DNA from: Effrenium voratum
Lineage: Eukaryota; Sar; Dinophyceae; Suessiales; Symbiodiniaceae
Direction of reading: 5' to 3'
Assembly: GCA_963377175.1 (NCBI GenBank)
Contig: CAUJNA010003772.1
Location: forward strand, 470,001 to 534,000
DNA: 64,000 nt
The position numbers and the translations under genes are program-made. A model generated the notes under the pieces. It made no database searches, was not told the origin of the DNA, and worked only from the letters and a program-made list of their open reading frames with translations. How positions within the stretch are numbered: position 1 is the stretch's first letter; each line of letters begins with the position of its first letter. This document shows, one piece after another, positions 53,301 through 64,000 of the stretch.

Positions 53301-55576
53301 GAAACCAAACATTCTATGACTTCGGTGCTTTTCGTCATTCGGAGTCACCCTGGCTGAGCAAATATCAGATCCATAGTCGAAATGCTTGGAGTTGGGCGAG
53401 TCACAAAACAAGGCACCCCCGGGAAAAGGGGCGGGCGCAGCGCTCTTCTCGCGTGTTACCCGCAAAAAACGGCCCGGTCATTTCATGTTTGTTGGGGACA
53501 GGTTGAAATCGGCACAGGCTCTCTCCAAATGTGTTTCTCCTTTGCATTTCCCTTTGCTGACCTGAGTTCACTGGCCAAACCATGCAACTTTGGCGGTCTC
53601 GACTCAAATGACTGAATCCTATGCATGGGCAAAGTCCTTTGTGCCAGTTGTAGGTTGTGGATCAACCAGTATTCACGGGGCTTCATCCACATGAAAGCTC
53701 TCTGGGGTGTTGGATGGCTTCATGAAAGGTCTCTGGGGCATTGGATGGGTATTATTGACAGCCCCCAAAAGAAGTGTTTGTTTGTATTTTGTATATGTTT
53801 CCTTGGTCCCTTTCAAGCAACCCAAAACGAATCCCTGAAGCTTGATCAAAGACATGCTCCGTCCTTGGCCACGGAGCCCCCGCAGAGCTCCAGGAGATCG
53901 TTCGCGGTCAAAACCTGAGCTTCTGGATTTCGGGGGCCGCACCCTGAGATTGTCCTTGGGCTCGCAAAGCATGGATTTGGACGCCTCAAAATCGGGATAT
54001 GGAGATATTTGGACCAAACAAATGTGGTTTCCTTGTAGCCTGAAAGGGGAACTCGAGGTAATATAAGGGGCTAAGTGCACAAAACAAAATTAAGTCATGA
54101 CCATGGGGAAGTCATGTTCGCAATGGTTCAGCTGTTTAGATTTAGGGCGTGTTTGGGGGTTGGGTTGAGGGTGCAGGTCAGGTTTTAGGGCTTCAGTTTA
54201 GGGTTGGCGTTTTAGAGTTCAAGCTTAGGGTTCTAGGTCCAAGCCGAAAGTTCAGGATTAGGGGTTGGATTTAGGATTTAGGGGGTAGGATTTGAGGTTT
54301 AAGGACAAACATGTGGGCGGCCGAGCAAACCATGGGCATTGGCCGCAAAGCTACAGGTCCAGATCTAAGGGTCTGTGGTCGTCCTAGACTTGCTGTTCTT
54401 GCAAAACTGTGGTCGTACCCTGCCCACCCTTTTCCAACAATCGTGGCAGTGGACAAGCGGCCTTAAAAAGATGGCAGTCTTCTAAACCCCTCCTGTCCAT
54501 GTCCATGTTTTTTTTGGAAAAAGGGTAGCATCCAGAAATCGACCGCTGCAAATAAAATGCACGTGATATCATTCACCGCATCCCCAATACCCACTGAGAC
54601 AGAAACAAACAAACAGAGAGAGACAGAGAGACCTACAAACACGCGGACAAACAAAGAATCATACAGAACAGATATACAAACACATCAAATCAAACATACC
54701 CCTGTTTGGGCGTGTCTTTTCTTGAGGGTACCCCTGTTCTGGTTGGCTTAGAGGGAAACCAAAGGGAAAGCCGGTGTGTGCTTTTTTTTGTGGGGGAGGG
54801 GGGAGGCCATGTGAACGGAACCGCATGCGCCTTCCTAGGCCCCGAGAGGTTCCAACTGGCCAGCGGCCACCCGAAGCTCGCCGTCCACATAGCACGGCAC
54901 GCGCCGGTGCCTTTGGTATGGAGCTTCGGAGCTTCCGGTGTCCACCCCAACTGGGCTGTCTCATTTGTTGATCTGCGAAAAGCCGATCTGTCGTTAAATT
55001 CGGAAACCACCACTGAACCTCAGACGGCTGGGAACCGCCATGTTGAGCGATGCCGCGGCTTACCACCCCTGGAATGCAAGGAAACTTAGTAAATTCACAT
55101 CCCACAGCGAAAGCAATCGTAGAGTTCATGTGGATGGTCAAAATCTTGCGCGGTGCCCGGTGGCTTGTCCCATTCCAAAATTCCTGTGTTTGATAGCGAC
55201 GGCAGGAGATCTATTGCCCAGAACACAACCTAAGTTCAACTCAACTGGTTGCAAGCTGCAACACGCACCCACAACACTAATCTGGGTAAATTGCTACAAT
55301 CCACCAACTGCAACTTGCAACCCAGTAAAGATCCAGATCACCGTGTCTATAATTTTCCCGCATGGGACCCTCTGCCAGGCGCTGTTGCAAGGGTCCTGAG
55401 GCTTAGAGGCCGCAGGGTTCCCGATACTACGACCCAATTGCTCAGAGGTCTGCAAAGGGTTGCTACCTGGCGGCCCCAACATCCATCAGCACCCTAAGGG
55501 TCAAAATTATCCAGTCACGGGGACTAAAGTAAACACACACACACAACACCAACATCTACATATATATATATATATA

Positions 55577-55607
<31 letters not shown>

Positions 55608-58600
55608 TGTATGTATGTATGTATGTATGTATGTATGTATGTATGTATGTATGTATGTATGTATGTATGTATGTATGTATGTATGTATGTATGTATGTAT
55701 GTATGTATGTATGTATGTATGTATGTATGTATGTATGTATGTATGTATGTATGTATGTATGTATGTATGTATGTATGTATGTATGTATGTATGTATGTAT
55801 GTATGTATGTATGTATGTATGTATGTATGTATGTATGTATGTATGTATGTATGTATGTATGTATGTATGTATGTATGTATGTATGTATGTATGTATGTAT
55901 GTATGTATGTATGTATGTATGTATGTATGTATGTATGTATGTATGTATGTATGTATGTATGTATGTATGTATGTATGTATGTATGTGTGTGTATGTATGT
56001 ATGTATGTATGTATGTATGTATGTATGTATGTATGTATGTATGTATGTATGTATGTATGTATGTATGTATGTATGTATGTATGTATGTATATAGACAGAT
56101 GTGCTTTGAAGGTACAGTCTACCCCTTTCAGCTTGGTTTGGAGGGCAACCACCCATTTGGGGTCACAGCCACATCACCCCGCGCTTGACCCGATTCGCGT
56201 GCCTCTGCAGTCGCTCCACGAGCTGCTTCAAAGGCAACGAGGAGTCGAAGGGCTCCTTGATTGGTTCCCGGGAACCCCCACTGAATGGCTTCGCTTTTCC
56301 TTTTGGGTTTCCCTTTAAAACGGCCAGACAGAAATCGCCAAAAAACACAAGGCCGTAAAGTGGTGGCTGGTTGGGCAGTGGAAGTTATCTTATCTTGCCA
56401 TTCACCATCTCGCAAATGGGACTCTGTTGCGTCCGAGGTCTTTGGAGTTCCAAGGGTTGACAAAAACCACCGAAGGACAATTGCACAATTGCTTGGAACC
56501 CTGAAGAGTGGTTTGTAAGATGGTTTTCAGTGGTTCAAAGGGGTCTGCAGTTCCAAAAGGCAAGGAAATTGAAAGTAGTCAAACAAACCCATGTGATAGG
56601 AAAGTAATGTTGACACATGGTGTGTGTGTGTGTTATTCTTCCAAATGGAATGAGGAAACCGCCCAAAAACAAAAAAGGGAAACAGCTGGTTGTCCAATTC
56701 TGTTGACTGGAATGGGTGTGGCACCGGGTTCCTTTGGGGAACGTGGCACCTGAAGTCGCCTACCAAAACTTGGCCAGACTGAGACCACATGAAGAGTGTC
56801 ACTTTTGTCCGGTGAACATAAAGGACGCCCACAAGGGCAACAGAGCCAAACGTTTCGTTCAGTCTGGCAATGTAAAATAAAAGCTGAAACTTTCGGAGCA
56901 TTGACTATGGCACTATGGGTTTGCATCCACATACAGGAACCTCAACGGGTGGCCTCCCGTAGCCCTTCAAAATAGAAACAACCCTTACACTCCGTGCCCT
57001 CAAAACAAATACCCAGATTAGCCCATATTAGCCCATATTCTGGATTTGCAAGTGGGAGAAGCCGCAAGGTTTTGAGATTCGGTGTAGCGTGTGAGAAAAT
57101 GCATGTGAGCACGAGGTTGTCTCTCTTTGTACTTATCCACAGTGAAACAGGCCGTTGCATGTTGGGAGGGTGAAGCTTGATTCCCATCCCATGCCTATAG
57201 ATCATGAACGGGATTCCTCTGGCCATTCTGCGACCTGATACTCTGAAACCACAGCGCGACATTCTATTTGCAAAAGCTTCGCCTATGACCCCCATCAAGC
57301 AAGTAAAACCCACACACACACACACAAACACGCACCTACACACACACACCATTGAAAAAAATGGGGTGTTCAACTTCATCCTTGGATTCACGTGGATCCA
57401 CCTGCAATTGTTGCCATTTTCCAAGTTTGGATCCTCTGCTGCCAAAATAGCTCCAGTAGCCCCAACATCGCAGTTGTTTGCCCCGGTGTTTCCAAAGGAA
57501 CTCCACCTGCCGAGAGGCAAACTCCAAGGTCTGGCGCCGGGGAGATTTCCTCAGTCGATGGTTCGTTGCCTCGCCAAAACCAACAGGAAGTTACAGGAAC
57601 TCCTTGTTGATGGAAGTTTGGAAGCCAAGTATATTTTTGTCGCTGGTTTCCATGATAGCAGTTGAGCTCTAAATGTGCGCAGTGGGCTATGTCATAAATC
57701 CAACGCTAAACTCAAACAACTAGAAAAAGTCTGAGGGTATGGCAGGCAGGAAACTGCTGAGAGGACATTGGGTGTTGCTAACCCGCGGGACAATCGGAAT
57801 GACCAGTTTTCCCATTTTGTCGTTAACGCGGGAAATGACAAGGACCTCAAAAGGGCTAGGCTTTATTTCCAAGATCGGTTCTGGGCCCCGGCTTCTGCCT
57901 AATCCTGCGGATGGAAGTAGAGCTCACCGGACCCCGGGACCAGTTGTGAGCCAGCCAAATGCTAGTTTCCCCAAATGTGATGACTTCAAGTGGACGCAAG
58001 ATCCAAGGGGGTGTCCCAAATTCGAGGAACCACTTTGAACGAGTTGAGCGCGAGCCCTTCTTTGGTTATTATCAATCGTCAGCGGCGCCTGTTGGGCACG
58101 ATGTACGCATGTATGTATGATGTGTGCAAGCTGAAAACACAAGGAAATCCTGTGGGAAAGCAACAGAAAGAAAACCGTTCGAACTGATAAGTCAATGACA
58201 ACGAATGGCGACTGAACAACGCACAAGAAGGAAAGTCGGGAACAAGCAAAAGAAAGGAGAAACAAAGAACGAAAAGGAATGCCGACGGCAACCTCAAAGA
58301 ACAACTCAAAGAAAAGTCAAAGGGAAACCCAAAGGACAGCTCATCGGCAATACACAGAGACAACCAAGACGAAAGCTCAAGGAAAATAACTCAAAGGAAA
58401 GCTCACAGGCAAGCTCAGTGGAATATAAGAGCAGCTCAAGGGTACACGCAAAGGCAAGTACACAGGACCAAAAGCAACCAGCCAGCCAACCCACCAATCA
58501 ACCAACCAGCCAGCCAGCCAACCAGCCAGGCAGCCACCCAACGAACCTGCCAACCTGCCCGCCCAACCTCCTAACCTACTAAATAATCAATCAGTCTACC

Positions 58601-61600
58601 AACCCTTCCCTGGGCGCCACTAGCGCCACTAAATCATAGCCAGCACTCAGCATCTTCCGGACCGGCATCTTGGCCGCACGAAGCAGCGCCGCTTTGGTGG
58701 CCGGCCAGTCCTCCAAACGCGCGCGCGCGGGGGGGGGGGGGGGGGGGGCTGTTCTTTGTCTGCGCTCTTCACTTCTCGCGGTTGTCTGCTGCGTGTTTCT
58801 TGTGTGCTGAATTGTTTTGTTTGCTTGCTTGCCTGCTGGTTTACTGGCTTGCCTCCTTGCTTGCCTGTTTGCTTGCCTGCTTGCTTGTTCGTCTGCTAGT
58901 CAAAAGCTTGTTTCAACTTCAAAAGCTATGCCAAAGGGAATCAAATGGGATCCCCAATTTCGGGACACATCCAAATGAAGCATGCTGAACATTCCCTTCA
59001 GTGGGTTCGCTGCTTGGTGCGTGCGTGTGTATGTGTGTGTCCCCTATTGTTTTTCAGTGCCTTGCTCTTTCCAAGAAATCTCAACTATAATTACACGTGT
59101 TACGGGAATACAAAAGGCAAAGGACAGAAGGAAGCTTTCATGCTACCCGGACGGAGGATAACGTAAGACGATTCACCCTCGAGTAAGCCAATTCATGTAC
59201 GCCGTGAGGTCCAGAACCTTGTCAGCAGGAGAAGCACGGGTCTGGAGAATAAGAAAGGGTATGATGGATTCCCTGAGAATTGCAAGTAAACAATTCACAT
59301 CCAGAAACAACACACTAGGATATTACTTGATCCTCTACAAGCTTCATATCGCGACATCCGTTTAGGGGGCCTGTCGGATTCAGTTCAAAAGCAGCCAAAG
59401 GTGACCCCTTCCGTCACATTGAGAGCCACCTCCCACAATGGCACCCAAAGAAGACTATAATTTGCTTAACAAAATTAGAGAAATGAGAGCAAACCGCAGG
59501 ACACTTGAACTTTTTAGAGCCAAATGTTAGCCAACGCAGCACAATCAAAGGACACTACTTGTATGGTTGCTTGGGAGAGCGCTTCAATACGAGCGTTCCA
59601 AACGACTACATTCAGCCGGTCCTTCTCGCGTAGGGAAGAGACGAGAAAGAAGTTGAAGTCTGAGCAGTCCAGAAATTCCATGCGGCCCTCGAATTCGACC
59701 ACACCTTGGCAATGTGAGAAATGCACATGCAAACAAATGGCCGTGTGTGGTGTGAAGGGATCTCGTCCACTTTGGGGTGCACAAAATAAACCGAGGGAAA
59801 CCACAACGATTCCGAGCATTTTGGGTGTTCCATAACTTACCCAGGTATCCAATTTGCGGACCTCTAAAAAATGGGGTGCCAAAATGGGTGCCTGTTCTCC
59901 CCAAACCAAAAGTATCTCCGGTATCTTGCTCCGGTATCTCCACACCCACATCTTTCCAGCTTGGCTTCCCTTCAGTAGACCAACAGGGCACTAGGGATTC
60001 TCTCTGACACATCACCCCGCCAGGAGGAAACTCGCCTGTTGGCCCAAGCTCTGATGCGCGGCCTTGCCCAAAAGCCGAGATATAGGGCCCCTGACCAATA
60101 TTATCAGCCCATAAATGGCAGTTTCGTGTCGGTTTCCATTTGCAAGTCCACTGGACAAGATGTCCGACAGTGATAGATTCCTGCCTCGTGAAAAAGATGA
60201 GCGAGACACCCATATTCCGCGAATGGAAGTTTGTGGGGGCCCTTCGAGCCAAGATGCATGCACCGAGCCTTCTCTCGTGGAGCTCGCAAACTACCTCTGC
60301 CACAGTGTCCTCGCTCGTCACCTCTCGTTTCGGCAGGAGGGACCCATTTTGGTTGGCTTTAAAGACCAAATGAACAAATACAACAAGTTGGGTGTTCCCC
60401 TTTGAGACAGTCATGTCAGTCATGTTGCTGAAGGGCCAATCCTGTTTGTGTGAATTTGTTTCTTGCGGAGGTACAGTAATGTTTAGTGGGTAAGTGTGGG
60501 TAACATAAAGACTATTGTGAACATGAACAATTGTTACACCCCTTATTTAGCAGGCGCATATATTGAAAACCTCCTAGTAAGGGGTTTAGACAACCAATGG
60601 AAATGTTCCTAAGGAAACGTGGATGGACAAAATACGCTTCGGGCCAGTTGATAGGTGGCTTATTCCAGTATTGACAGGGTCCCAACTGGCGCAGGATTCT
60701 GCCTATCCACAGCAGCATAGTGTTCCATCCGCAGCAGCATACCAAACGGGGCGGTCGAATTGTGGTTTGGAATTGAGCATGTTTTTAAAACATCCTCGGC
60801 TTGGTCAGCAATCAAGCCAAAACCCAGGATTCAAACCTCTGTTTCTACCATCATCGTTTTAGTCAAGGTCAAAGATGTCGATGGTACCACACGTTGCCCA
60901 GTGGTCCTCTGGACAAATCCGAGGTTCAGCCGGGTGCCATTGCGATTTGTTAAAAGACTATACACATTTGGGATACAGGGTTGTCTCTATATTCGGGGGC
61001 CCCAAAACATGTTGGTGTCCTTTTGGTGTCCCTTTAAAGTGAACTCCAAAGGGGGTCCACCGAACAAAGACACGCCCGTATATCATAAATCCCTCACGCT
61101 TAAAAGGTAAGTCTAAGGGTATCGCTGGGCACCGCCAAGGTAAAGGGCGCATATACTTACCAGAATGATAGCAGCTAAAAGCATAGGGGTGCGTGGTTGT
61201 GCTCTTAGATACCTGGCCCATCGAAGCAACTGTGAATGCTTGGAGTTTAGAAAGTTAGACTTCCCAGAAGAGTGGAACAATAGGTTGCATTTGAGGCTGC
61301 CTCCCTCTCATCCTCTCCAAAAGAACCATAGACTACCTCACTATCGGATTTGCGGACCGGCAGCGCCAAAAAGGGAGAATACAGCTTAGATGCACACTCC
61401 TCTGGAACGGAAAAAAGTCGGGTTACTGTCCATTTACACTAGTCATCATGACTGGAAGGTCTTCCCCATGAACTACCCTAATGGGTGCAATGTTGAGGAG
61501 AGGGTAGTCCCCCTTTTCCAGCTCTGGTCTTGAAGGCTTTTGATACCTTGCCAAACAGTTCAAATTTTACTGTGATATATCACCTAGCGGATCTCCGTTG

Positions 61601-62006
61601 CCTCAAAGGTAGGTAGCGGTGGTTCCATTAACTACCTACAGGGAAATGGAATCCCTGGGTCAGAAGTCCCGCTAAATTCTTAGAGTCTAAACGTCCAAAG
61701 AACCTGAGCTTGCCCTGAGCCCAAAATAACGTGCTTGATCCGGTCCATGTTTAGTCACCCTCCGCTAAGTGCTGGTCATCTGCGAAAGGCTACAATGATT
61801 CCAAAACCTGCAATAAGGATTTCCCAGGTAAAAAACCTACATTGTGGGTGAACTCGCCCTCTTTTTGGGTGGAACCGCTCGTTTTACTCTGTTCAGATAG
61901 GGCGATCGGAATGAAAATAGTGGGCCTGGTAGACGGAGTTGGGCCGCATGATCAAGCGGGCATCCAGAAAGCAGCGCAAAGGACTTTCCTCAGCCACGGG
62001 CAAGGC
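50194..62006 (-). CDS. CBS-domain-like protein gene, at least seven exons (partial)
   Basis: Minus-strand exons at 61926-62006, 60264-60321, 59559-59704 and 58600-58710 join with exact phases. The joined reading resembles a CBS domain, a nucleotide-sensing fold: FLDARLIMRPNSVY, then VTSEDTVAEVVCELHERRL, then VVEFEGRMEFLDCSDF. The later exon at 56178-56255 (LKQLVERLQRHANRV) fits the start of a second CBS unit. Exons near 54.9, at 52087-52311 and at 50194-50325 follow, with helical, Arg/Glu-rich and Ala/Ser-rich sequence. The last phase step (52087 to 50325) needs a missing exon. Start and stop are not seen. CBS is inferred from pattern, not an alignment. Confidence 0.55.
52087..52311 (-). CDS. 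CBS-like gene, exon 7 (or separate gene)
   Basis: ACGAAG|G acceptor, VPRSGPGDAFRQASKEVLEA, TLRQVLGEVSDGRLDTSEER, on to LLSGAMAPGRK and a GAAG|GTTGGT donor. 75 codons, phase 0 at both ends. Strongly helical and GC3-rich. Confidence 0.7.
54130..54310. repeat. Degenerate TTTAGGG tract
   Basis: TTTAGGGCGT, TTTTAGGGCTT, TTTAGGGTTGG and ATTTAGGGGG recur with drift. TTTAGGG is the telomere repeat reported for dinoflagellates; this is an interstitial, decayed tract. Confidence 0.65.
54717..54776. repeat. Dispersed ~60-bp element with GGTACC core, copy B
   Basis: TTTTCTTGAGGGTACCCC, then GGTTGGCTTAGAGGGAAACC and AAAGGGAAAGCC. It aligns with 31318-31382 at most positions. A looser copy begins at about 50090. 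Confidence 0.65.
54852..54957 (-). CDS. CBS-like gene, possible exon 6
   Basis: The minus frame reads GVDTGSSEAPYQRHRRVPCY, VDGELRVAAGQLEPLG, before a GGG|GCC donor. The plus strand is equally open (ACAFLGPERFQLASGHPKLA) with an AG|G acceptor, so the strand is uncertain. Confidence 0.4.
55579..56090. repeat. (GTAT)n microsatellite, 512 bp
   Basis: About 128 tetranucleotide units with one small GTGTGT interruption near 55986. Tyr/Val/Cys/Met and Ile/His/Thr/Tyr open frames here are artefacts. Confidence 0.98.
56178..56255 (-). CDS. CBS-like gene, exon 5
   Basis: ATCAAG|G acceptor, EPFDSSLPLKQLVERLQRHA, NRVKRG, then a GGG|GTGATG donor (or an earlier GC donor). Phase 0 at both ends. Confidence 0.65.
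58150..58575. repeat. Low-complexity AAGGAAAGC / CCAACCAGC block
   Basis: Purine-rich AAAGGAAAGCTCAAAGG-like repeats run into CAACCAGCCAGC repeats. They lie in the intron after exon 4 of the CBS-like gene. Confidence 0.8.
58600..58710 (-). CDS. CBS-like gene, exon 4
   Basis: TTGGAG|G acceptor, DWPATKAALLRAAKMPVRKM, LSAGYDLVALV, with a GTAGAC donor placed by phase; earlier GT/GC donors are possible. A (C)20 run on the gene strand lies 19 nt before the acceptor. Confidence 0.65.
58729..58748. repeat. Poly(G)20 run
   Basis: Twenty consecutive G on plus, poly(C) on the gene strand, just upstream of an acceptor and after a CG alternating stretch. Confidence 0.97.
58815..58905. repeat. (GCTTGCCT)n tract
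   Basis: GCTTGCTTGCCTGCTGG-type octanucleotide repeats; no coding signal. Confidence 0.85.
59559..59704 (-). CDS. CBS-like gene, exon 3
   Basis: CCAAG|G acceptor, VVEFEGRMEFLDCSDFNFFL, then VSSLREKDRLNVVVWNARIE and ALSQATIQ, with a CAA|GTAGTG donor. A clear 48-codon coding frame. Confidence 0.75.
60264..60321 (-). CDS. CBS-like gene, exon 2
   Basis: CGAGAG|G acceptor, VTSEDTVAEVVCELHERRL, then a CTCG|GTGCAT donor. It leaves one base that completes Gly with exon 3. Confidence 0.55.
61926..62006 (-). CDS. CBS-like gene, exon 1 of those seen
   Basis: TTGGAG|G acceptor, ALPVAEESPLRCFLDARLIM, RPNSVYQ, then a CCAG|GCCCAC donor. Phase 0 at both ends, 27 codons. The plus strand is also open (GRMIKRASRKQRKGLSSATG before GTAGCT), which lowers confidence. 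Confidence 0.6.
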
Positions 62007-62949
62007 CTCCAACCCCTTTGCAAGGTAGCTATAATTAGCACCAACAAATACTGCAGGGATACCAGCAATCCAAACCACCAAACTATACTTCCCCGAGAGC
62101 TTGCCAAACAAATGTCCAAAAACTCACTCCAGTAGCGTCTTTCACGTGTGAACACTGAGTTGCATTGTTGCTGTGCATTCCTGGCTCACATCCGGGAAAC
62201 TCAGAAAAGCGCATCTGACTCTGTTCCATATTCAACTCCCCTAAAGACAACATAAGCTTAGAGCAGACCCCAGATATCGATTGCACCCTTTCAAAAGTGA
62301 CCCACATCTGGCCCCATACGAGTCTCGATTTTATGGTCAGTTTCTCTTGGTTCCCTTCGAGCATTGTGCTTGTTGACCAGAAAAAAAGTATGGCTTGGCG
62401 GGTTCCGTGGTCAACGGGTTCCTTATTTTGGTGGGGAATCAAATCATTTCATGCGATTTCGTCCGAATCTATCCGAAGTTTAATTGAATGAGCAGGGACG
62501 ATTATAGCCAAACGAACTCACATCCAGGGTAGTCCGTCCCTCAGGCAAAAAAGGAAGCTTTGCAACTTGCCTTGAGTCAGCCGGAGAGACCGCAAGCTTC
62601 GTTGACCAGGGTGTTGTTTTTCCCAAGTGTCGTATTTTCGTGCAGAAGAATCCCGCCATTGTGGCTTCCCCTATTCCTAGACAAGCCCACTGACCTGATC
62701 CGCAGGAGTTGGAAGGTCAAAGGGAAGTGAGGGAAAACCCTAACCTCACCCCCAGCGAGCGAAACGCTGGGAGCCCCCTTGGAAAATGGGACGGCGTGCG
62801 TGTTAGACAATTGAGTGGTTGATTCCCATACTATGACTGCTCTCTATTACTGACACAGATTGAGAATCTTCTTGGGCACTCGCAAAAAGTGGGCCCCCTC
62901 AACACATTTTCTTTCCATGCCACTGCTGCTAGGTCAGCCTAGATGCGAT

Positions 62950-63060
62950 GAGTCATAGGTGAAAATGACGGAAGCTTTTCGGCAGACGTTCGCAGCCAAG
63001 ACCAAAAGCCAGCTCAACAAAGCCAAAGCCTTTTCTCGTGGCCTGGTTGCCTCAGACCCT
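62950..63060. other. Coding-like island, strand unresolved
   Basis: On plus an ATAG|G acceptor leads into VKMTEAFRQTFAAKTKSQLN, KAKAFSRGL, and a CTG|GTTGCC donor. On minus a CGAG|G acceptor leads into GISKGSEATRPREKALALLS. The minus reading could be an upstream exon of the CBS-like gene. Confidence 0.35.
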
Positions 63061-63099
63061 TTGGAAATTCCCTCGAAAACCCCAAGAATCCCCTGACCC

Positions 63100-64000
63100 A
63101 CGCAGCCCGCCCGCCCGCCTGCCCGCCCCGGGTAAACAACCACCCACCCGCGCTTTGACGAATCGAGGAGCCAGGGAGAGCGTGGTTGGGTCTTTGGACT
63201 CTGGGCCCACCTTCACCCGCCTGGCTCGGTGAAGTGACTCAAAGAGGATGTCCCATTTCAGAGTGAATCCTTGTCACTTTTGGGGAACCACCTACAGTTG
63301 GGTGAAAGACTGCACAATCTCCTCAGTTTGGTTCAGCCATCCCCGTTTTCCACATTAAGACATGTGCCATCTACTAGATCATCCACTTTCACCCTAGTGT
63401 AGACTGCTTGGGGCATTGTGCAAAAGCCAAAGCGAAACCCGAGGAACATCACACAAGACAGTTCAGGAGCCAGGTTGGAAGAGTTGCACTAGTTGAAAGA
63501 AAGCAAGAAACGCCCACTTCAAGCCAACACGGAACCCAAGTTTCCACAATGGTTGGATTCCCATCCTAACACAAAAAATCATGTTCTTTCAGAGCTGCCA
63601 TTGGTATATCTTGGTATCACAGAATATTGGCCTACCGTTGAACATCTCCCGTTTAGAGGCCTCGCGCGTCACAAAGAAGGTCCCAATGAGGTGACATTCG
63701 TGCGACTAGCAGGCGAGGGACTCGACAAACAAGGTCAAGGATACTAAACACGGCCAGGACAGGAAAACAAACATGTGGCCTACTGCCTTTGAGAAGGGCT
63801 GCTAGACGCTAAAACCAAACCGTTTAAGGAAATCGCAGTCTTCGTGGGTCTTCTAAGGAAACAAGAACACTCCCATAACTGAAAGAAATCCCCTACATGA
63901 AATAGGCTCGCTGCAACTCAAATCAGCCTGAAGGCAGACCCCAGCACAAAGAGTGCCCTTGGGCAAGGGAACCTTAGCCCCGCATGTCCCCGATGATGGT
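63100..64000. other. No recognisable gene
   Basis: After a CGCCCGCC-rich stretch, the sequence is anonymous. A plus-strand frame at 63493-63747 is open for 84 codons but has mixed, non-biased composition and no splice support. Confidence 0.5.

Noticed and set aside
55460..56318. Long Tyr/Val/Cys/Met open frames of 170-240 codons
   Set aside because: Pure translation of the (GTAT)n microsatellite.
57336..57672. Plus open frame ending LEAKYIFVAGFHDSS
   Set aside because: Composition is only mildly coding, no AG|G acceptor fits, and it lies between minus exons of the CBS-like gene.

Overview
The window reads as nuclear DNA of a dinoflagellate, most like the symbiodiniacean type. Genes are long and intron-rich. 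Nearly every exon that can be placed lies on the minus strand. Splice donors are a mix of GC, GT and GA, and the acceptors are almost all AG|G. A 15-nt match to the conserved 3' part of the dinoflagellate spliced leader lies inside an intron, and degenerate TTTAGGG/CCCTAA telomere-like tracts are present. Much of the space is micro- and minisatellite. No bacterial, plastid or viral gene block was seen. A 100-N gap (44618-44717) shows this is a scaffold.

Left third (3474-22686, minus): one complete gene model for a six-transmembrane ion-transport channel (TRP/polycystin-like). Sixteen exons join in phase into 2169 nt (722 codons plus stop). The model covers a soluble N-terminal region with an ankyrin-like helix pair, six hydrophobic segments, a pore segment, the S6 signature LLNLLIAQLN and a C-terminal tail. 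Its 12971-8376 intron holds a frame-broken, intronless coding relic next to the relict spliced leader, an unassigned exon-like island, and a 500-bp polypyrimidine tract. The 5' flank of the gene, with its start codon and first codons, is tandemly duplicated (22670-23672).

Middle (19.4-44.6 kb): repeat-rich DNA with several nested tandem repeats (units of 63, 84, 21, 109, about 122 and about 323 bp, plus a 10-bp CCACTTGGAG-type minisatellite). It also holds a chain of small in-phase minus-strand exons at 30.9-36.2 kb rich in Ala/Gln/Glu, function unknown. Weaker exon candidates lie at 25.9, 28.0, 40.9 and 42.5 kb.

Centre-right (44.6-49.3 kb): a decayed LINE-type retrotransposon endonuclease inside a 21-bp minisatellite. 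Next to it are interstitial telomere-like repeats and (GAT)n/(ATC)n blocks of opposite polarity.

Right (50.2-62.0 kb, minus): a second multi-exon gene. Its first visible exons resemble a CBS domain, followed by helical segments of unknown function. A 512-bp (GTAT)n microsatellite, a 20-G run and a degenerate TTTAGGG tract sit in its introns. The two main genes and the small-exon chain all point the same way, as expected of dinoflagellate unidirectional gene blocks. Exon borders were placed by eye from reading frame, phase and AG|G acceptors; no alignment was run.
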